DNA from: CAYSZB01 sp964435475
GTDB lineage: Bacteria > Chloroflexota > Anaerolineae > Anaerolineales > Anaerolineaceae
DNA length: 31,292 nt
Reading direction: 5' to 3'
NCBI GenBank assembly: GCA_964435475.1
Contig: CAYSZB010000025.1
Coordinates: 1 to 31,292 of the forward strand
Shown here: one piece after another, positions 22,662 to 29,667 of the stretch
Numbering within the stretch: position 1 is the first letter of the stretch
Layout: each line of letters starts with the position of its first letter
Translations under genes and position numbers: made by a program
The notes under the pieces: generated by a model
Told to the model about the DNA's origin: nothing
Seen by the model: only the letters and a program-made list of their open reading frames with translations
Database searches by the model: none

Positions 22662-24836
22662 GTGAGTAAAATAACAAACATAATGGTGGAGGGGTTGGAC
22701 TGCCCGGATTGTGCGAAAGTGTTGGAGCTGGACATTGCCAGGGAAACTGGGGTGAAAGATGTGCACATTAATTTTCTCCAGGGTACCCTGTCAGTGGAAG
22801 GAGAGTTTGACCTTGCCAGTGTCTACCGCCGCATCCAGAACCTTGGTTACCGGGTGAAGGCAGAAGAAAATCCACTCAGGAAGACCCAGACAAACAAAGG
22901 TTTCTCATCCTTTTGGGAGTTTCTGAAAACGCGGTCTGAACTGAAGCTGGTCTTGGTGGGGATCGGATTGCTTTTGTTGTCGTTGTTGCTGGAATTATGG
23001 GATCCAGACAAATGGGTCATCCTGGCAGTCCAGCTGTTGACCCTGGTGATCGCTGGTTACCCGGTTTTTCAGAGTGCATTTAAAGGGCTTGTCAGCAGCA
23101 GGTCATTGAATATCAATTTCCTGATGAGTATTGCGGCTGTGGGTGCCGTGATCATTGGTGAACCAATCGAAGCGATCATCATGCTGGTTTTATTTTCGCT
23201 GTCAGAAGCGATCGAAGGCTACAGCAATGACCGGGTGCGAAAGGTGTTAAAAGAATTTACGGAGCTGGCGCCACAAACGGCGTTGGTGGTTGGTGCGGAC
23301 AGCGAAAAAGAGACCCCTGTGGCAGATATCAGGATCGGGGACAGGATGCTGGTCCGGGCTGGCGAGCGCATCCCCCTGGATGGGATCGTTGTGGATGGGG
23401 TATCCGAGGTCAACCAGGCACCCATCACAGGCGAAAGCCAGTTGATCCGCAAGGATATTGGCGATAAGGTTTTTTCGGGGACGGTTAATGGTCAAAGTAC
23501 TCTCCTTGTGGAGGTCAGCAGCAAAGCAGAAGACACCACCATCCAGCAGATCATCAACCTGGTAACGGAAGCGCAAGAGGTCAAGGCCAAGAGTCACAAA
23601 TTCATCGATCAGTTTGCCAGGTATTACACCCCGGCGATCGTCGTCCTGGCACTGCTTCTGGCCATTGTCCCGCCCCTTTTCTTCGGTCAGGCATTGCTGA
23701 ATATCGGCGATCAATATGGCTGGCTGCACCGTGCCTTGTCCCTCCTGGTTATCGGGTGCCCCTGTGCCCTGGTGATCAGCACACCGGTGACGATCATCAG
23801 CAGCCTGATCCGGGCTGCGCGATCCGGTGTGGTTTTCAAGGGCGGCATATTTATCGAAAAACTGGCGAGGGTAAAACTGGTAGCTTTTGATAAGACAGGG
23901 ACGCTGACCAGGGGAAAACCAGTTGTCACCCAGGTGCGGGCTGTAGATTGTGATGGTAACGAAGACTGTGCTGCTTGCCAGGACATGCTGGCTATCGCCT
24001 GTGCCCTGGAAAAACACAGTTCCCACCCATTAAGAACGGCAATATTGGCTGCCGGGGAAAAAGAAGGCGTGATTGACCGTTACCCTGCCGCACAAAACCT
24101 GGAAACCCTGAACGGACGCGGGATCATGGGCGAAGTCAACGGGCAGACTGCCACAATCGGCAGCCTTGCCCTGTTCCGCGCAGACCACCAGACGCCTGAA
24201 AAAGTGGTTGAGTGGGTAAAGGATGCAGAAAGTGATGGTCAGACGACCATGTTGATCTGCGATGGCAACAAGGTTCGAGGTTTCATCAGCGTTGCGGATG
24301 AAGTGCGGCCTGAGAGCATCCGGGTGGTCGACGCACTGCGCAAAATGGACATCAAAACGATCATGCTGACCGGGGATAACCCCATGGTTGCCCAGAATGT
24401 TGCCAACAGCCTGAAGGTTGATGAAATTCGGGCATCATTGCTGCCCAAGGATAAACTTTCGATCATCAAAGATCTGATCAGCAATTATCAGGATGTTGCC
24501 ATGGTGGGTGATGGCATCAATGACAGCCCGGCAATGGCTGCATCCGGGGTGGGGATGGCATTAAATGGTGCCAGCAATGGGCAGGTGCTTGAAACTGCAG
24601 ATGTTGTCTTGTTGAATGATGACCTTTCGAGGATACCGTTTGCGATTCGCCTGTCCAAATTCTCCACCAGGCTTATCAAACAGAATATTGCCTTCAGCCT
24701 TTCGATTAAATTCATCGTGGCTGTGGTTGCATTACTGGGCCTGACACCGCTTTGGGTTGCGGTGCTGGCGGACATGGGCGTCTCGCTGTTGGTAACCCTC
24801 AACGGTATGCGCGCACTAAGGTTTCAAGAAAAGTAG
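22662..24836 (+). CDS. Zn/Cd/Pb-exporting P1B-type ATPase (ZntA-like)
   Basis: A 724-residue heavy-metal P-type ATPase. An N-terminal HMA domain holds Cys14-x2-Cys17 (GLDCPDCA). The transport motif is Cys366-Pro-Cys368. The phosphorylated Asp410 is in DKTGTLT, with TGES (actuator), a Ser-His-Pro motif and GDGINDSPA (hinge). The last helix has Asp704 in LADMGVSLLVTLNG, the metal-binding Asp of Zn/Cd/Pb-type (P1B-2) pumps, so Zn2+, Cd2+ or Pb2+ export is expected and copper is unlikely. Three further cysteines (430, 436, 439) sit after the phosphorylation site. The start is GTG with AAGGG 6 bases before it, inside the end of the repressor gene. It is controlled with that gene. It ends 18 bases from a convergent gene, with no terminator seen. 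Confidence 0.96.
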   Translation: MSKITNIMVEGLDCPDCAKVLELDIARETGVKDVHINFLQGTLSVEGEFDLASVYRRIQNLGYRVKAEENPLRKTQTNKGFSSFWEFLKTRSELKLVLVGIGLLLLSLLLELWDPDKWVILAVQLLTLVIAGYPVFQSAFKGLVSSRSLNINFLMSIAAVGAVIIGEPIEAIIMLVLFSLSEAIEGYSNDRVRKVLKEFTELAPQTALVVGADSEKETPVADIRIGDRMLVRAGERIPLDGIVVDGVSEVNQAPITGESQLIRKDIGDKVFSGTVNGQSTLLVEVSSKAEDTTIQQIINLVTEAQEVKAKSHKFIDQFARYYTPAIVVLALLLAIVPPLFFGQALLNIGDQYGWLHRALSLLVIGCPCALVISTPVTIISSLIRAARSGVVFKGGIFIEKLARVKLVAFDKTGTLTRGKPVVTQVRAVDCDGNEDCAACQDMLAIACALEKHSSHPLRTAILAAGEKEGVIDRYPAAQNLETLNGRGIMGEVNGQTATIGSLALFRADHQTPEKVVEWVKDAESDGQTTMLICDGNKVRGFISVADEVRPESIRVVDALRKMDIKTIMLTGDNPMVAQNVANSLKVDEIRASLLPKDKLSIIKDLISNYQDVAMVGDGINDSPAMAASGVGMALNGASNGQVLETADVVLLNDDLSRIPFAIRLSKFSTRLIKQNIAFSLSIKFIVAVVALLGLTPLWVAVLADMGVSLLVTLNGMRALRFQEK

Positions 24837-24854
24837 ATTGTTCAAACTTGGTTA

Positions 24855-26096
24855 TCAGGGGATGGCAAAGTAAAAATCCCATTCGCCCGGTTTTACCTGC
24901 TCGGTCGTGGTATGGTTGCCGGCCAGGATGATCCAGGTCTTGCCCGGTTTAAAAGGAAAGAACTCGCCTTTATTATTCTGAAATACCAGGGGACGGTCTG
25001 CGTTGGGGGCGTGCCAGGTGCCATAGGTCATTTTTCCATCCCGGAAAAAAAGGGCGGATGGATAGGTGCTTGAAAAAGCAACCTCGATATCATGCATGCT
25101 GGGCGTATGTTCAATGTAGTTGGTAAATATGATGACAATATTTTCAAAACTCAAAGGTTCACCAGTATTGCGGTCAATGGTAGGGGCTTTGGTGATCCTG
25201 CCGTTATCCATTTCAGAATCCTGCCAGAGCAGATAAGTGCCGGAGGTTGGGTCGTAGCGCCATTCTGTCAGGCTGAAATCTGCATAAACGAAACTCACAA
25301 GAGTCCCCATCTCATCACCGGGCTGTGCTTCCGGACGGAAGACCATGGCGCGCAGGTCAGGCCTGGTATTGTCAATGCCCTGATCGAGAACATAGCGGGT
25401 CAGTTCTGTTGAGTTGGCAAAAACACCTGTGGCACTGTGCGTCGCTTCACCACACATCGCCGGGCAGGGCAATATGTGAAATGGCAGTGCCCGTTCGCCC
25501 AGGATATCCACCAACACCTTGTCGACGCTCAAATCCGCATCCCCATAAGCCAGCACACCCTGGTAAAGTTGTGCCAACTGGGCGTCGACCAGCCTCCCAG
25601 AGCGCACAGGACCAATATTTTGGGCATCATTCCCGTAATAGATCGCCAGGAACCGGTTCATGTAGGCGCCGATGTAATATTCGAACACGATATCTGCGCT
25701 TGAAAGCCCGGCATGCGGCCTGCCGAGGCGCGGCCAATTGGAAACCTTGACCATTACCGGGCGCCGCTCCAACAACTGCGGATCTTCCACGATCAGCCCG
25801 GTCAGCGGGTTATACCCGGGAGTATTGTTGTTAAGGTCATAAGTCGGGGAGGGTGAGGGGGATATGACCGTTATGGTGGGTGTCAGGGATGGCTCGGCAG
25901 TGGGGGTATCAGTCGGTGTGAGGGTCGGGGTACTGGTCTGGGTAGGAGCCGGCGTGTCGACCGGTTGGGTGCTTTTGACCAGCAGATCGCATGAAGGCAG
26001 GCAAAACAACACAAAGGCCATCAGTATGAGCAGCCTGAACGGTGGACGCCAAAGTCGTATCTTGTGATTGCCTGGTAGCCTTTGCTGTGTTCCCAT
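24855..26096 (-). CDS. DUF3048 family lipoprotein (YerB-like)
   Basis: A 413-residue exported protein. A basic start and hydrophobic segment (22-32) lead to Leu-Pro-Ser-Cys, with Cys36 the likely lipid anchor. A Thr/Pro/Ser-rich linker (about 45-85) follows, the kind common on secreted proteins of Anaerolineae. The folded part matches the DUF3048 family: RRPVMVKVSNWPRLGRPHAGL, ADIVFEYYIGAYMNRFLAIYY, NIGPVRSGRLVDAQLA, and the C-terminal subdomain with KPGKTWIIL. The role of the family is poorly defined. YerB is its Bacillus member. No Shine-Dalgarno is clear before the ATG. It lies 64 bases after the SDR gene on the same strand. Confidence 0.9.
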   Translation of the reverse strand: MGTQQRLPGNHKIRLWRPPFRLLILMAFVLFCLPSCDLLVKSTQPVDTPAPTQTSTPTLTPTDTPTAEPSLTPTITVISPSPSPTYDLNNNTPGYNPLTGLIVEDPQLLERRPVMVKVSNWPRLGRPHAGLSSADIVFEYYIGAYMNRFLAIYYGNDAQNIGPVRSGRLVDAQLAQLYQGVLAYGDADLSVDKVLVDILGERALPFHILPCPAMCGEATHSATGVFANSTELTRYVLDQGIDNTRPDLRAMVFRPEAQPGDEMGTLVSFVYADFSLTEWRYDPTSGTYLLWQDSEMDNGRITKAPTIDRNTGEPLSFENIVIIFTNYIEHTPSMHDIEVAFSSTYPSALFFRDGKMTYGTWHAPNADRPLVFQNNKGEFFPFKPGKTWIILAGNHTTTEQVKPGEWDFYFAIP

Positions 26097-26160
26097 GAAC
26101 TTGATTTTAACCGGGAAATGGCAGATCGTGGCAGGTTTTCAATTAAGTTTAATGGGGTGA

Positions 26161-27024
26161 TTATGACCTTGAGCTGGAGACAGCAGTGCTGCACAGTTGC
26201 CAACTGAGATCCCAGATCTTTTTCCGCAGATCAACTTTCCTTGCAAGAGGGCTCGCTTTGCCTGGTCTGAAACGGTCGAAATATTTACCCGTGACAGTTT
26301 CAAGTTCAGGAGACGATGCCAGCTGCACAATGGATCTTGCGCCATCTTCTGGTGTCATGTTCGATAGAATCCTGGCGTTTTTCAGCACATTGGTTGAGAT
26401 CACACCCGGATGGACGGCATTCACCACCACACCTGAGCCCTTAAGACGCTCGGCAAGTTCAAAAGAAAACATCAGGTTCAATAACTTGGAGCGGCAGTAG
26501 GCAATCCAATTCCAGAAGAAAAATTTTCCCTGCAGGTCCCTCAGGTTCAAATAGACCAGTTTATGACCCACCGAGCTCACGTTGATGACCCGTGACGGCG
26601 TGCTATCTTTCAGCAGATCCATCAGGAGGTTGGTCAGGTAAAAATGAGCCAGGTAATTGACCTCGAATGTCGTTTCCAACCCATCATCGGTCAAGCGGCG
26701 TTTGTTCATGAAGATGCCGGCGTTGTTGATCAATACATCCAATCGTCTGGTGCGTTCCCTTACCTGGTTGGCAAGTGCCTGTACCTGGTGCAGTGAGCGC
26801 AGGTCGGCAATGATTGTTTCGACCCTGGGGTTGCCGCTTATCCCAATGACCTCATCGCAGGCATCCTGGGTCTTGGCGACATTTCGCCCATGCACGAAGA
26901 TCCTTGCGCCTAAACCGGCAAGCTGAATGGCACACTGTTTGCCGATGCCGTCAGATGCACCGGTGATCAAAATGGTCTTATCGATCAAACCTGTTTCCAT
27001 GAGATCATTGTAGCCAGGTTCCAT
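26161..27024 (-). CDS. Short-chain dehydrogenase/reductase (RDH-like)
   Basis: A 287-residue classical SDR with an NAD(P)-binding Rossmann fold. Visible are TGASDGIG (21-28), an Asn-Asn-Ala-Gly segment, the catalytic Ser in NVSSVGH and Tyr-x3-Lys in YCRSK. His-Gly-Arg-Asn after the second strand suggests NADPH preference. The HPGVISTNVLKN segment is typical of retinol dehydrogenase-like SDRs. The substrate is unknown. The ATG at 27024 gives the longest form. A second in-frame ATG at 27000 (Met9) would fit the usual SDR N-terminus equally well, and neither has a good ribosome-binding site. It is upstream of the DUF3048 gene, probably co-transcribed. Confidence 0.9.
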   Translation of the reverse strand: MEPGYNDLMETGLIDKTILITGASDGIGKQCAIQLAGLGARIFVHGRNVAKTQDACDEVIGISGNPRVETIIADLRSLHQVQALANQVRERTRRLDVLINNAGIFMNKRRLTDDGLETTFEVNYLAHFYLTNLLMDLLKDSTPSRVINVSSVGHKLVYLNLRDLQGKFFFWNWIAYCRSKLLNLMFSFELAERLKGSGVVVNAVHPGVISTNVLKNARILSNMTPEDGARSIVQLASSPELETVTGKYFDRFRPGKASPLARKVDLRKKIWDLSWQLCSTAVSSSRS

Positions 27025-27048
27025 GAAGAAATTGTTTACATATTGTGT

Positions 27049-27073
27049 AGGTTAATAACCTTTTATTGGTCAA
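27049..27073 (-). promoter_or_regulatory. Possible SDR promoter with embedded palindrome
   Basis: On the minus strand, TTGACC (27073-27068) is a 5/6 -35, though the -10 region is poor. A 13-base perfect palindrome AGGTTAATAACCT (27049-27061) lies between them, 24 bases before the ATG, and could be an operator. Weak call. Confidence 0.3.
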
Positions 27074-27345
27074 GTTACACTAATCAGAAACCAGGATGAA
27101 CAACATAACAAAGATAACCTGATCGACCAGGTGCCACTTTTCCCGGCAGATTACCCTGGCGTCAAGGCCAATGGCATTGGCATCGTTGGGAGTACTGCAT
27201 AATCNNNNNNNNNNNNNNNNNNNNNNNNNNNNNNNNNNNNNNNNNNNNNNNNNNNNNNNNNNNNNNNNNNNNNNNNNNNNNNNNNNNNNNNNNNNNNNNN
27301 NNNNATAAAAACATTACGCAAAGATATTATTTATCTCAAGTTGGG

Positions 27346-27351
27346 TATAAT
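27346..27351 (+). promoter_or_regulatory. Probable -10 element of the aldolase-flavoprotein operon
   Basis: TATAAT 56 bases before the ATG at 27408, in AT-rich DNA just right of the assembly gap. No clear -35 is found at 17 bases. Confidence 0.4.
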
Positions 27352-27407
27352 AAGGTCAATATAATTAAAAGCAACTAATCAAAAATTCACCAATTCCAGG
27401 AGACAAA

Positions 27408-28358
27408 ATGATCGTTACAACCAAAAAACTATTTGAGGCAGCCTACGGCAAGTATGCCATTGGTGCTTTTAACATCAACAACCTTGAACAGACAATGGGC
27501 CTGTTCAGGGGCAGTCTGCAATCCCAGGCACCGTTCATCATCCAGATCAGCAAGGGTGCCAGGTCTTTTACCGACAAAGTGATGCTGGAAGGTTTGATCC
27601 GTGCGGCTGACCAGGTATTTCCAACGGCAGTTTTTGCGGTTCACCTTGACCATGGCGATGAGGAAACCTGTTATGACTGCATCAATTCCGGTTTTTACAG
27701 TTCGGTGATGATCGATGCCAGCCACCTGCCATTTGAAGGTAATATCGCGACCACCCGGCGGGTCGTTGACGCTGCCCATGCCAAAGGGATCGTCGTCGAA
27801 GCTGAGCTGGGTCAATTGGGCGGCGTTGAGGAACATGTCAGTGTTGCAGAATCAGCAGCAAAATTGACCGATCCCAACCAGGCGGTTGAATTTGTCCAGC
27901 GCTCAGGCTGTGATTCACTGGCAGTCGCCATTGGCACCTCCCATGGGGCTTTCAAGTTCTCAGGAACGCAGTCCCTGCATTTTGAAGTTTTAACCGAGAT
28001 CCAGAACCGCCTGCCCGGATTCCCCCTGGTGATGCATGGTTCCAGTTCAGTTCCCCAGGAAGAGGTTGAGCGCATCAATGCCGCAGGAGGCAAACTGCTG
28101 GGTGCCAAGGGTGTGGATGCGACACAATTCGCCCAGGCAGCCAAATTGGGTGTCACCAAGATCAACATCGATACAGATGGCCGGCTGGTCTGGACCCGTG
28201 TGCACAGGGAATTCTTCAGGGACCATCCCGAAAAGTTTGATCTGCGTGATCCAGGCAAGATCTTCATGTCTGAGTATGCAAAATTTATCGAACAGAAAAA
28301 CGTATACCTGGGCAGCGCAGGTCATTTGCCTGAATTACATAAGATATTAGGCATGTAG
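27408..28358 (+). CDS. Class II fructose-bisphosphate aldolase
   Basis: A 316-residue zinc-dependent class II aldolase. It splits fructose 1,6-bisphosphate into glyceraldehyde 3-phosphate and dihydroxyacetone phosphate, or the reverse. Visible are catalytic Asp81 and zinc ligand His82 (HLDHG), the second-metal Glu in VEAELGQLGG, zinc ligands His179 (GTSHG) and His210 (MHGSS), and the substrate-binding NIDTDGR (253-259). The DASHLPFEGNI segment is standard. A tagatose-bisphosphate aldolase cannot be fully excluded, but the C-terminal block favours Fba. AGGAG lies 5 bases before the ATG. The FprA-type gene follows after 9 bases, so they share a transcript. Enolase elsewhere in the window belongs to the same pathway. 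Confidence 0.93.
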   Translation: MIVTTKKLFEAAYGKYAIGAFNINNLEQTMGLFRGSLQSQAPFIIQISKGARSFTDKVMLEGLIRAADQVFPTAVFAVHLDHGDEETCYDCINSGFYSSVMIDASHLPFEGNIATTRRVVDAAHAKGIVVEAELGQLGGVEEHVSVAESAAKLTDPNQAVEFVQRSGCDSLAVAIGTSHGAFKFSGTQSLHFEVLTEIQNRLPGFPLVMHGSSSVPQEEVERINAAGGKLLGAKGVDATQFAQAAKLGVTKINIDTDGRLVWTRVHREFFRDHPEKFDLRDPGKIFMSEYAKFIEQKNVYLGSAGHLPELHKILGM

Positions 28359-28367
28359 GAGGTCGTT

Positions 28368-29564
28368 ATGCATCCTGTAGAGATCCGTCCCGGCATTTTT
28401 TGGGCCGGGATCAATGACCGGTCGACCGAATTGTTTGAAGGCCTCTGGCCGATACAACACCAGGGGGTGTCATATAACTCTTACCTGATCAAGGATCAGA
28501 AAAATGCCGTAATTGACCTCTCAAAAGAGACTTTTACCGATGATTTCATCCAGCAGATCAGGGAATTGATCGATCCGGCTGACATTGACTACGTGATCGT
28601 CAACCACATGGAGCCGGATCACTCGGGTGCGCTTTTGCGGGTTCGCGAACTGGCACCCAAAGCCAGGTTCCTCGGCATGCCCAAGGCCATCCAGATGATC
28701 AGGGATTTTTACGGCATTACCGAAAATACCGAGGTCATTTCAAGCGGGCAAACGCTCAGCCTGGGGAATCACACCCTCCAATTCGTGTACACGCCCATGG
28801 TGCACTGGCCGGAGACGATGGTCACTTATGACGTCAATGAGAAGGTGTTGTTTTCATGTGATGCATTTGGTTCATATGGCGCCCTGCATGGGTCCTTATT
28901 TGATGATACATGCCTGAACCTCAGTTATTATGAAAATGAAGCTTTGCGTTACTACACCAACATCATTGCGGCATTCAGCAAGCACGTGATCAGTGCCATT
29001 GACAAGCTGAAAGACCTGCCAATTGAGGTGGTCGCTCCATCACACGGTTTGATCTGGCGGAAAAATCCCGCCCGCATTGTTGATCTTTACCATCGCTGGG
29101 CAACATACGGAAGTGAGCCGGCTGAACCCGGTGTGACACTGCTTTATGGCACGATGTACCGCAACACAGAACATGCCATGAATTATGCGGCCGAAGCCAT
29201 TGCCAATGAAGGCGTTCCACTGGAAGTCTTCAATGTAGGCAATACCGAGGTCTCCTTTATTTTGCCGTCATTATGGACAAAAAGGGGCATACTGGTGGCC
29301 TGCCCGACCTATGAGAGAAAGATGTTCCCGCCGATGGTCAATGCGCTCAATATGGCAGCGATCAAAGGGGTGAACAACAAGGTCGCCGGGTACTTTGGCA
29401 GTTTTGCCTGGAGTGGTGGGGCAAAGGAGATCTTTGAGCAGTTTGCCCAACAGATGTCCTGGGAAGTGGCAGGTGCACATCAATTCAGCGGCAGCGCAAA
29501 GAGCGATGACCTGGCAGAAATTGTCTCCATCGCCAGGGCGGTTGCCATTGCATCGAAGAAGTAG
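28368..29564 (+). CDS. FprA-type flavodiiron protein
   Basis: A 398-residue A-type flavoprotein that reduces O2 to water and/or NO to N2O in anaerobes. The N-terminal metallo-beta-lactamase domain (1-250) has a complete diiron site: His80, Glu82, Asp84 and His85 (NHMEPDHSG), His146 (MVHWPE), Asp165 (SCDAFG) and His226 (PSHGL). The C-terminal flavodoxin domain (about 256-395) has the FMN phosphate loop LYGTMYRNTEHA. There is no rubredoxin tail, so it is the simple class A form and needs a separate electron donor. AGGAGG lies 5 bases before the ATG, 9 bases after the aldolase gene. It ends at a strong terminator. Confidence 0.96.
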   Translation: MHPVEIRPGIFWAGINDRSTELFEGLWPIQHQGVSYNSYLIKDQKNAVIDLSKETFTDDFIQQIRELIDPADIDYVIVNHMEPDHSGALLRVRELAPKARFLGMPKAIQMIRDFYGITENTEVISSGQTLSLGNHTLQFVYTPMVHWPETMVTYDVNEKVLFSCDAFGSYGALHGSLFDDTCLNLSYYENEALRYYTNIIAAFSKHVISAIDKLKDLPIEVVAPSHGLIWRKNPARIVDLYHRWATYGSEPAEPGVTLLYGTMYRNTEHAMNYAAEAIANEGVPLEVFNVGNTEVSFILPSLWTKRGILVACPTYERKMFPPMVNALNMAAIKGVNNKVAGYFGSFAWSGGAKEIFEQFAQQMSWEVAGAHQFSGSAKSDDLAEIVSIARAVAIASKK

Positions 29565-29581
29565 GAAACACCTTTGTTTTT

Positions 29582-29610
29582 AAAGCCCTGTGAAAAGCAG
29601 GGCTTTTTGT
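29582..29610 (+). terminator. Intrinsic terminator after the flavodiiron gene
   Basis: AAAGCCCTG pairs with CAGGGCTTT around a 7-base loop (TGAAAAG). The right arm runs on into a five-T tract ending at 29608. It closes the aldolase-FprA transcript and lies just upstream of the glnS promoter. Confidence 0.88.
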
Positions 29611-29624
29611 TGTATAGCATGAGG

Positions 29625-29633
29625 TGATATAAT
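29625..29633 (+). promoter_or_regulatory. Extended -10 promoter of glnS
   Basis: TGATATAAT is a perfect extended -10 (TGn plus TATAAT), 34 bases before the ATG. The -35 region (TTTTGT, 29605-29610) overlaps the upstream terminator's T-run and is poor, which an extended -10 tolerates. Confidence 0.55.
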
Positions 29634-29667
29634 TTTTGCCACGCAATCAAGAAAGCAGGTATCAAAG

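Larger units (their letters stand above)
27025..27407. other. Intergenic stretch with an assembly gap
   Basis: This 383-base stretch has no gene I can support. Bases 27205-27304 are 100 N, a scaffold join, so the true distance and any sequence inside are unknown. The left flank (27025-27204) carries a possible promoter for the SDR gene. It also has short open frames that run into the gap on both strands: on plus 27059-27202, ending in a stop; on minus from the gap down to about 27080. Either could be a gene end cut by the gap. The right flank (27305-27407) holds the probable promoter and ribosome-binding site of the aldolase gene. Confidence 0.8.

Noticed and set aside
23247..24026. 259-codon open frame antisense to the metal ATPase
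   Set aside because: The plus-strand frame has every P1B ATPase motif here. The antisense product is rich in Asp, Gln and Arg without any family pattern, a typical shadow of biased codon use.
25864..26067. Plus-strand frame with a repetitive Val/Gly pattern
   Set aside because: It is the reverse of the Thr/Pro-rich linker of the DUF3048 lipoprotein. The repeat is low-complexity linker coding, not a separate repeat element.
27059..27202. Open frame left of the assembly gap
   Set aside because: It has no start codon and no ribosome-binding site, and stops just before the gap. A partial gene cannot be supported from so little sequence.
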